DNA of 10,963 nucleotides from NCBI GenBank assembly GCA_045116675.1, contig JBGUMF010000025.1:1-10963 (forward strand), read 5' to 3'. Below the pieces are notes generated by a model. It was not told where the DNA came from. It was given only the letters and a program-made list of their open reading frames with translations, and did not search any database. Source of the stretch: F23-D06 sp045116675. GTDB taxonomy: Bacteria > Bacteroidota > Bacteroidia > Bacteroidales > WCHB1-69. This document shows positions 5,678-10,963 of the stretch, piece by piece (the stretch's first letter is position 1; each line of letters opens with the position of its first letter). Both the position numbers and the translations under genes were made by a program.

Positions 5678-6889
5678 ATGAAAATCGGACTTATCAGAGA
5701 GACGAAGACGCCTACGGACAGCCGCGTGGCACTGTCGCCGGAGCAGATGGCCTCCTTGCAGCAGCAGTACCCCCACCACCAGTTTGTGGCACAGGCCAGC
5801 CCCACCCGCGCCTTCACCGATGACGAATACCGACAAGCAGGCATTGCCGTGGTGGACAACGTTCAGGATTGCGACATCCTCCTGGGTATCAAGGAGGTGG
5901 ATTTAAATGCCCTGCTGCCGGACAAGCATTATTTCTTCTTCGGCCATTTCGCCAAAATGCAAGCCTACAACCGTCCGTTGCTGCAAACGCTGATGGCCAA
6001 ACGCATCACGTTCACGGACTACGAATACCTGGTGGACGACCATCACCAGCGGGTGTGTGCCTTCGGCTGGTGGGCCGGCGTGGTAGGCACCTATTACACC
6101 CTCCGCGGGTACGGCCTGCGCCATCATCTCTACACACTCCCCCAACCCGACCGCCGTTTCACCTTGGAGACCCTCATTTCCACCCTGTCTGCCACACCAC
6201 TGCCCAACATCAAAGTGCTGGTGACGGGCAACGGACGCGTGTCGCACGGGGCCCAATACCTGCTGGACCAGATTGGCGCAACCCGCGTGGACGAAGCGAC
6301 CTTCCTCTCCACCCAGGAGGTGGACCGCCTCACCTACGCCGTGGCCGATGCCGACCGCCTGGTGCGCCACACACAGGGGAAAACATTCTCTTGGGAGGAT
6401 TTTACCCAACATCCCTCTGATTATCAAAACGATTTTCTCCGTTGGGCACGGCAGACCGACATGCTGATATGCGGGCATTTCTGGGCTCCGGAGGCCCCCG
6501 TCTATCTCAGCCGCGAGGTGATGCTGGACCCCCAGATGCGCATCCGCTTCGTGGGTGACATCACCTGCGACATCCGGGGCAGCATCCTATCCACACTGCG
6601 CGCCTCCACCCACGAGGAACCCTACTACGACTACAACCCCGTCACCGACAGCGAGGAGGAAGCCTTCTCCAACCCCAACAACATCTCCGTGATGGCCGTG
6701 GACACCTGCCCCAACGCCCTGGCCTTGGACACCAGCGCCTATTTCGGCGACATGCTCATGCAGCACGTGCTGCCGGGACTGCTTTCCGGCATCCACAACG
6801 AAGTGGTGCAACGCGGAACCATCCTCGAAAAAGGCCAGCTCACCCCCCATTTCGACTATCTGGAGTCTTTTGCGAAAGATAACGCATAA
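5678..6889 (+). CDS. AlaDH/PNT-fold NAD(P)-dependent dehydrogenase, saccharopine dehydrogenase (Lys1)-like
   Basis: 403-residue cytosolic enzyme of the alanine dehydrogenase/transhydrogenase/saccharopine dehydrogenase superfamily. It starts MKIGLIRETKTPTDSRVALS, the typical AlaDh_PNT N-terminus, then PTRAFTDDEY (42-51), LGIKEV with Lys72 and FFGHFAKMQ with His90. These two residues correspond in spacing to the catalytic Lys77/His96 pair of yeast Lys1. DYEYLVDD (114-121) and CAFGWWAG (127-134) follow. The nucleotide-binding fold contains VTGNGRVSHGA (182-192). The end keeps GDITCDIRGSILSTL and SVMAVDTCPNALALD. Relatives in Bacteroidota are often labelled alanine or saccharopine dehydrogenase without biochemical proof, so substrate and direction are open. 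The flippase gene follows after 17 bases. Confidence 0.8.
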   Translation: MKIGLIRETKTPTDSRVALSPEQMASLQQQYPHHQFVAQASPTRAFTDDEYRQAGIAVVDNVQDCDILLGIKEVDLNALLPDKHYFFFGHFAKMQAYNRPLLQTLMAKRITFTDYEYLVDDHHQRVCAFGWWAGVVGTYYTLRGYGLRHHLYTLPQPDRRFTLETLISTLSATPLPNIKVLVTGNGRVSHGAQYLLDQIGATRVDEATFLSTQEVDRLTYAVADADRLVRHTQGKTFSWEDFTQHPSDYQNDFLRWARQTDMLICGHFWAPEAPVYLSREVMLDPQMRIRFVGDITCDIRGSILSTLRASTHEEPYYDYNPVTDSEEEAFSNPNNISVMAVDTCPNALALDTSAYFGDMLMQHVLPGLLSGIHNEVVQRGTILEKGQLTPHFDYLESFAKDNA

Positions 6890-6906
6890 AACAAGGCATT
6901 AAAACA

Positions 6907-8355
6907 ATGGCTGAAAATGATTTGAAACAAAAGACCATTTCCGGAATGCTGTGGAGCGGCATCGGACGTGTCGGCACGGTGGGTATTTCATTTCTCTCCA
7001 ACATCGTGCTCGCCCGCCTGCTTATGCCCGATGACTTCGGCTGCATCGGAATGCTTTATGTCTTCATCGCCATCTCCAGCATTTTCATCAGCGGCGGCCT
7101 GGGACAAGCCCTCATCCAGAAAAAGGAACCCACCCACATTGACTACACCACCGTGTTCTACTGGAACCTGGTAATGTCGCTCATCTTCTACGTCATCCTC
7201 TATTTCTCCGCTCCCGCCATCGCCAAATTCTACGACATTCCGCTGCTGAAAAACGTGCTCCGGGTGCAAAGTATCGTCCTGTTTATCCAATCGTTTGCCA
7301 TTGTACAATCCAACCAACTGCAAAAACAATTGCGGTTCAAGGAACTCTCTATACGGAACATCGTTTCCGCATTGTGCGGCGTGACCATGGCCATCATCAT
7401 GGCCTTCCTGGGCTACGGTGTCTGGAGTCTTGTGGCTTCCGCGCTGGTGAGCGCACTCGTGAGTGTGATGCTGCTTTGGAAAATGAGCACCTGGCGACCC
7501 ACCCTGGAGTTCAGCTTCCAGTCGTTGAAAGAACTCTTCAGCTTCGGCGGACTTATGCTGCTCTCTTCCCTCGTGGAAACCATTTACACCAACCTGCAAA
7601 GTCTGATTATCGGCAAATTCTACTCCGCCAAAGACTTAGGCTATTTTACCCAGGCGAAAAAACTGGAAGAAGTGCCCACCAATTCCTTGTCCGCCATTGT
7701 CAATGAGGTCTCCTTCCCCGTTTTTTCCGCACTTCAGGATGACAAAGAGAAGCTTTTAGCGGGCGTGCGCAAGAACATCAAAGCCATCACCTACCTCAAC
7801 TTCCCACTCATGGTACTGATGATGGTCGTCGCACAACCTCTCATCACGCTTCTTTATGGAGCCAAATGGGCCACCGCCGCCCCTTACTTCCAGATTTTGT
7901 GTATTTCCAGCATGATTTACACACTCAACACATTGAACACCAACGTCATAAAATCATTAGGAAAAAGCACCATCTATTTCATCGTCCAGCTGACCAAACG
8001 CCTCATCGGTATCGGACTCATAGTGGCCGGATTCCAGTTCGGCATATACGGACTGCTTTGGGCGGTAACTTCCGTTGGATATATCTCCTTCATCATCAAC
8101 GCTATAGTAAACGGAAAACTCATCGGATACGGACTATTAAAACAGATCAAAGATGTGGGATTCTGCTACTTGGGGACCGCCATCATCGGTCTTGCCGTCT
8201 ATTTCATCGGGCTTCACATCCCCCTGCATCCCTATTGGGTGATGCTCATCCAAATCATCCTGTTTGCCGGGCTGTACTGGCTGTTTTCCGTCGCCGGCAA
8301 GATGGAAGGATATCAAACTTATAAAGAAATCCTGTTAAGCAAACTGAAGAAATGA
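6907..8355 (+). CDS. Polysaccharide flippase, Wzx/WzxC-like (MOP superfamily)
   Basis: 482-residue integral inner-membrane protein that probably moves lipid-linked oligosaccharide units to the periplasmic face. The start MAENDLKQKTISGMLWSGIG followed by SNIVLARLLMPDDFG (about 35-49) is the signature of the polysaccharide biosynthesis protein family (Polysacc_synt type, WzxC/MurJ-related). Hydrophobic helices run through the protein, about 12-14 by eye. They are broken by charged loops such as QKKEPTHIDY, WRPTLEFSFQSLKELFSFGG and FYSAKDLGYFTQAKKLEEVP, which are also typical. The C-terminus ends in a lysine-rich tail. The start is the first ATG after a 17-base gap; no Shine-Dalgarno motif. It is the first gene of the cluster and overlaps the next by 4 bases. 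Confidence 0.9.
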   Translation: MAENDLKQKTISGMLWSGIGRVGTVGISFLSNIVLARLLMPDDFGCIGMLYVFIAISSIFISGGLGQALIQKKEPTHIDYTTVFYWNLVMSLIFYVILYFSAPAIAKFYDIPLLKNVLRVQSIVLFIQSFAIVQSNQLQKQLRFKELSIRNIVSALCGVTMAIIMAFLGYGVWSLVASALVSALVSVMLLWKMSTWRPTLEFSFQSLKELFSFGGLMLLSSLVETIYTNLQSLIIGKFYSAKDLGYFTQAKKLEEVPTNSLSAIVNEVSFPVFSALQDDKEKLLAGVRKNIKAITYLNFPLMVLMMVVAQPLITLLYGAKWATAAPYFQILCISSMIYTLNTLNTNVIKSLGKSTIYFIVQLTKRLIGIGLIVAGFQFGIYGLLWAVTSVGYISFIINAIVNGKLIGYGLLKQIKDVGFCYLGTAIIGLAVYFIGLHIPLHPYWVMLIQIILFAGLYWLFSVAGKMEGYQTYKEILLSKLKK

Positions 8356-9101
8356 GCCATATAAAACTGTTTTTCCACATTCTTTTCAAAACCAACCTCA
8401 TCAAAACGTTGTGGTTGAATTTCAAGATGCTGCCATTCCGACAAGCCATGCGGTTGCCCTTATATGTCTATGGCAGAGCAGAGTTCCGACGGATGACAGG
8501 GAAAATCATCTTAGACACGGACAATATCTATTCCGGCATGGTGAAAATCGGGAAACGGGACTACTACGTCGCCACAGCGGTACAAAAATGCATCTGGACC
8601 ATATCGGGTACGATGATCATTCATGGGCCCATCAAATTCATGCAAGGCTCCTACGTGCTGGTGGCCGACAAAGGCACATTGGAAATCGGCGGACGCGACG
8701 GTATCTTCGGCACCAACCTGCGCATGTTCTGCTTTGACCGCATCACCATCGGACGCAACGTGCGGATGGCCTGGGACATCCAGATCATGGACTCCTCCTT
8801 CCATTACATCGAGCTCACCAACAAGGACAACCAAGTGCCCCCGCTCACCAAGCCCATCATTCTGGGCGACAACATCTGGGTGGGCAACCGGGTAACCATC
8901 TCCAAAGGTTCGGTCGTGCCAAGCCAAACCGTTATAGCCTCCAACAGTATGATAAACAAAGACTTTTCCAATATAGAGCCAGACTCTCTGCTCGCCGGCG
9001 CACCCGCCTCCGTGAAGGCAACCGGATTTCACCGGATTTTTGATGTGCAGCGGGAAAAGGAGCTGGACAAGCAATACGGATATTCCAGAGCTCACTTGTA
9101 A
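8352..9101 (+). CDS. Hexapeptide-repeat (left-handed beta-helix) acyltransferase
   Basis: 249-residue cytosolic or membrane-associated enzyme, likely O- or N-acetyltransferase acting on a sugar of the polysaccharide. The N-terminal part (WLNFKMLPFRQAMRLPLYVY, 21-40) is a lead-in common in Bacteroidota capsule-locus acyltransferases. The beta-helix carries LGDNIWVGNRVTISKGSVVP (171-190), then ASNSMINKDF (196-205) and LLAGAPASVK (213-222), which are standard for the LbH/XAT-like group. His151 in MDSSFHYI is the likely catalytic base. The ATG overlaps the flippase stop codon (ATGA), indicating translational coupling. The substrate and the acyl group cannot be read from sequence; acetyl-CoA is the most usual donor. 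Confidence 0.87.
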   Translation: MSHIKLFFHILFKTNLIKTLWLNFKMLPFRQAMRLPLYVYGRAEFRRMTGKIILDTDNIYSGMVKIGKRDYYVATAVQKCIWTISGTMIIHGPIKFMQGSYVLVADKGTLEIGGRDGIFGTNLRMFCFDRITIGRNVRMAWDIQIMDSSFHYIELTNKDNQVPPLTKPIILGDNIWVGNRVTISKGSVVPSQTVIASNSMINKDFSNIEPDSLLAGAPASVKATGFHRIFDVQREKELDKQYGYSRAHL

Positions 9102-9105
9102 CAAT

Positions 9106-10248
9106 ATGAGAATAACCACGATATTTCGAAAAATCAAGCATCTGCGCAACTGCTTGCGCCGCTACCCCGCCAACAAGCGATTGCCCGTATTGCGCGACTA
9201 TTTCCACCTTCACCGGAATAGGGGCATCACTTTGGAGGAATATGACCAATTCTCCATGTATAACCGGAGCGAGACCTTCCGGCAACAATTCCTTGGCATA
9301 AATGAGCAACGCTACTATCTGGATTACCTGAACCCCAACAAATACTACATTCTTTCCCGCAACAAATACGTGGCACACACGGTTATGCAGAACGCCGGCA
9401 TCCGAACCTCCGAATTATATGCCTATTACCAACCGGAAGGTGCCGTCGAATCGGACAATGTATCCCATTCAACAGCCGGAATTTGCAGAATACTGCGTGA
9501 AAAAGGGGTACGGCAATGTGTCATCAAAACCACCGAAAGTTCCCATGGCGACAACGTGTTTGTCGTCAACACGATTGAATATTCGGAGGAAGACGCCATG
9601 CTGCATCTGTTTAACGGGAATGTGAAGCGACTGTCCGAACTGCTGGCCGACGAGCCACTCATCTTTGAAAGCATCGTGGTGCAAACCGACCAAATGGCCT
9701 CCCTGAACGCCAGCTCGGTCAACACGGTGCGCTTTATGACCATGCTCTATCCCGACGGGGATGCGCGCATCATCGCCACGTTCATCAAGATCGGGCGGGC
9801 GGGCAAGTGCGTGGACAATGCGGGAGGTGGCGGGAACGTGGATGCCAGCATTGACACAGAAACCGGCACGCTGGAATATGCCATCCAATATGACGGGTGG
9901 CAAAACATCCGGGACATTGACGTACACCCCGATAGCGGAAATCCCATCAATGGAGTACAGATTCAGGATTGGCAGAACATCAAGAAGGAGGTGCTGAAAT
10001 TCCAACAGGCCCTGCCCTTCATCAAAGCCGCCGGATGGGACATCGCCGTCACCAACGAAGGGCCTGTTGTCATCGAAGTCAACGACTTCTGGGACCGCAC
10101 AGGGCAATATTTTATCCGGAAAGGATGGAGACCGGAAATCCGCGATTGCTTTTTTGCCTGGAAAAACACCGGGAAAAGGTATGATTTCGGCCGGCTTCCC
10201 CACACCTTGTCTCAAAAACATCTTAAAAAAATCATACACAACGAATAA
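9106..10248 (+). CDS. Sugar-transfer-associated ATP-grasp protein, copy 1
   Basis: 380-residue ATP-grasp enzyme of the sugar-transfer-associated group (Pfam ATPgrasp_ST type), expected to activate a carboxylate with ATP and ligate it to an amine or similar acceptor. Visible signs are CVIKTTESSHGDNVFV (138-153; Lys141 probably contacts ATP), IFESIVVQTD (186-195), SLNASSVNTVRFMT (199-212), KCVDNAGGGGNVDASID (234-250), DVHPDSGNPINGVQIQDWQ (272-290) and GWDIAVTNEGPVVIEVND (310-327) with Asp312, Glu324 and Asn326 as likely metal or phosphate ligands. I chose the ATG at 9106, 4 bases after the acyltransferase stop, over an in-frame ATG at 9040 inside that gene. The substrate is unknown. Confidence 0.85.
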   Translation: MRITTIFRKIKHLRNCLRRYPANKRLPVLRDYFHLHRNRGITLEEYDQFSMYNRSETFRQQFLGINEQRYYLDYLNPNKYYILSRNKYVAHTVMQNAGIRTSELYAYYQPEGAVESDNVSHSTAGICRILREKGVRQCVIKTTESSHGDNVFVVNTIEYSEEDAMLHLFNGNVKRLSELLADEPLIFESIVVQTDQMASLNASSVNTVRFMTMLYPDGDARIIATFIKIGRAGKCVDNAGGGGNVDASIDTETGTLEYAIQYDGWQNIRDIDVHPDSGNPINGVQIQDWQNIKKEVLKFQQALPFIKAAGWDIAVTNEGPVVIEVNDFWDRTGQYFIRKGWRPEIRDCFFAWKNTGKRYDFGRLPHTLSQKHLKKIIHNE

Positions 10249-10259
10249 AATCCACCGTT

Positions 10260-10963
10260 ATGTTCATGGAACTATATAAACGCTGTTTTGCCAAAATGAC
10301 CAAAAGGATATCCATACACTCCTTTGTGTCTGAACTCACGGCCAAATACCGCAAACTGCGCGTACGCAGGGAACTGACGGCCGAACAAAAGCGTGAAATC
10401 CAAGATTATTACAAATCACTCACGGGACACCGGGTGCCCTTAATCTGGCATAAGTTCCTGTATTCCAGAAGAAACGAGTATTCCAAAAAATACATTCCGC
10501 TCAGTTTGTACCGCACGGAACTCATCGGGCGAATGAACCAATACTGGATGATGGACGCCTACGCCGACAAGAATGTCTCCGACATGCTGTTTCCCGATGT
10601 GACGCAGCCCACCACCTTCATCAAGAACATCAACGGTTACTATTATACTGGATATAAAGCCATTACAAAAGAAGAGGCGGAAAACATCTGCTCAAATCTG
10701 GATGCCGCCATCATCAAGCCCTCACGGGAATCGCGGGGGCATGGCGTGCGCCGGCTGCATGTGGAAGACGGCGTCACCAACCTTGACGGCAAACGTATTG
10801 GGGAAGTGTTTTCCTCCTACGGACAGGATTTCCTGGTACAGGAGTTCATTGAGCAGCATCCTGCCATGAGCGCGCTGAACCCGACCTCGGCAAACACCAT
10901 CCGGCTGCTCACCTACCGGTCAGGCATGGACGTGATGCTCATATATGCTGTCATACGGATTGG
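10260..10963 (+). CDS. Sugar-transfer-associated ATP-grasp protein, copy 2, C-terminus cut by window edge
   Basis: The reading frame from the ATG at 10260 is open to the right edge (234 complete codons) and begins 11 bases after copy 1 ends. It shows AAIIKPSRESRGHGVRRL (149-166; Lys153 probably binds ATP, with a Gly-x-Gly loop) and FLVQEFIEQH (191-200) followed by PAMSALNPTSANTIRLLT (201-218), matching the same region in copy 1. The metal-binding E-x-N end of the domain would lie beyond the window. The N-terminal 100 residues are basic and differ from copy 1. An in-frame ATG at 10266 is an alternative start. It is a diverged relative, not a recent duplicate. Confidence 0.82.
   Translation, partial: MFMELYKRCFAKMTKRISIHSFVSELTAKYRKLRVRRELTAEQKREIQDYYKSLTGHRVPLIWHKFLYSRRNEYSKKYIPLSLYRTELIGRMNQYWMMDAYADKNVSDMLFPDVTQPTTFIKNINGYYYTGYKAITKEEAENICSNLDAAIIKPSRESRGHGVRRLHVEDGVTNLDGKRIGEVFSSYGQDFLVQEFIEQHPAMSALNPTSANTIRLLTYRSGMDVMLIYAVIRI

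Larger units (their letters stand above)
6907..10963 (+). other. Start of a surface-polysaccharide biosynthesis cluster
   Basis: Four consecutive plus-strand genes encode a flippase, a hexapeptide acyltransferase and two sugar-transfer-associated ATP-grasp proteins. Junctions are a 4-bp overlap, a 4-bp gap and an 11-bp gap, so they probably form one transcript that continues beyond the window. The glycosyltransferases and polymerase expected for such a cluster are not visible here and may lie to the right. Confidence 0.7.

Noticed and set aside
6988..7599. Minus-strand open frame of 203 codons opposite the flippase
   Set aside because: Highly charged complement of a hydrophobic membrane protein, the usual shadow of such genes.
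9040..9105. Longer start for ATP-grasp copy 1
   Set aside because: It would overlap the acyltransferase by 62 bases and adds residues that look like an out-of-frame reading of that gene; the ATG at 9106 sits neatly after its stop codon.
9469..10239. Minus-strand open frame of 256 codons opposite ATP-grasp copy 1
   Set aside because: The sense strand has clear ATP-grasp motifs along its whole length; no motif is seen in the antisense frame.

Overview
The window looks like a chromosomal segment from a Bacteroidota bacterium, most likely order Bacteroidales. The clues are promoters of the TAnnTTTG type, almost no Shine-Dalgarno sequences, A/T-rich start-codon flanks, and gene families typical of that phylum (an MJ1477/TM1410-type lipoprotein, an AlaDH/saccharopine-dehydrogenase-like enzyme, and paired sugar-transfer-associated ATP-grasp proteins). 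I cannot name the genus. Gene density is high and no stretch longer than about 135 bases lacks a gene.

Region 1 (1-3227, minus strand) is housekeeping. It holds the ribosomal protein operon rpsF-rpsR-rplI (S6, S18, L9; L9 runs off the left edge). Upstream of it, in the same orientation but with its own promoter, is uvrB, the helicase-like subunit of nucleotide excision repair. The rpsF and uvrB promoters share an identical 14-base core.

Region 2 (3228-5579, plus strand) opens with a compact 96-bp divergent promoter region. It carries a zinc-binding M16 peptidase that keeps HxxEH but appears to lack the arginine/tyrosine pair used by complete M16 enzymes. This is followed 27 bp later by a lipoprotein with a TM1410/GH114-like TIM-barrel domain. 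A probable promoter then precedes an AlaDH/PNT-fold dehydrogenase related to saccharopine dehydrogenase (5678-6889).

Region 3 (6907 to the right edge, plus strand) is the beginning of a surface-polysaccharide cluster. It contains a Wzx-type flippase, a hexapeptide-repeat acyltransferase, and two non-identical ATP-grasp proteins in tandem, the second cut by the window edge. Gaps are 17 bp, a 4-bp overlap, 4 bp and 11 bp, so the genes are probably co-transcribed. A likely reading is that acyl or amino-acyl/peptide-like groups are put on a glycan or its precursor and the flippase moves the lipid-linked unit across the inner membrane; the ATP-grasp substrates are unknown. No glycosyltransferase, polymerase or UpxY/UpxZ-like regulator is visible inside the window.

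I found no tRNA, rRNA, CRISPR array, insertion sequence or phage gene. The least understood part is the ATP-grasp pair and its cluster.
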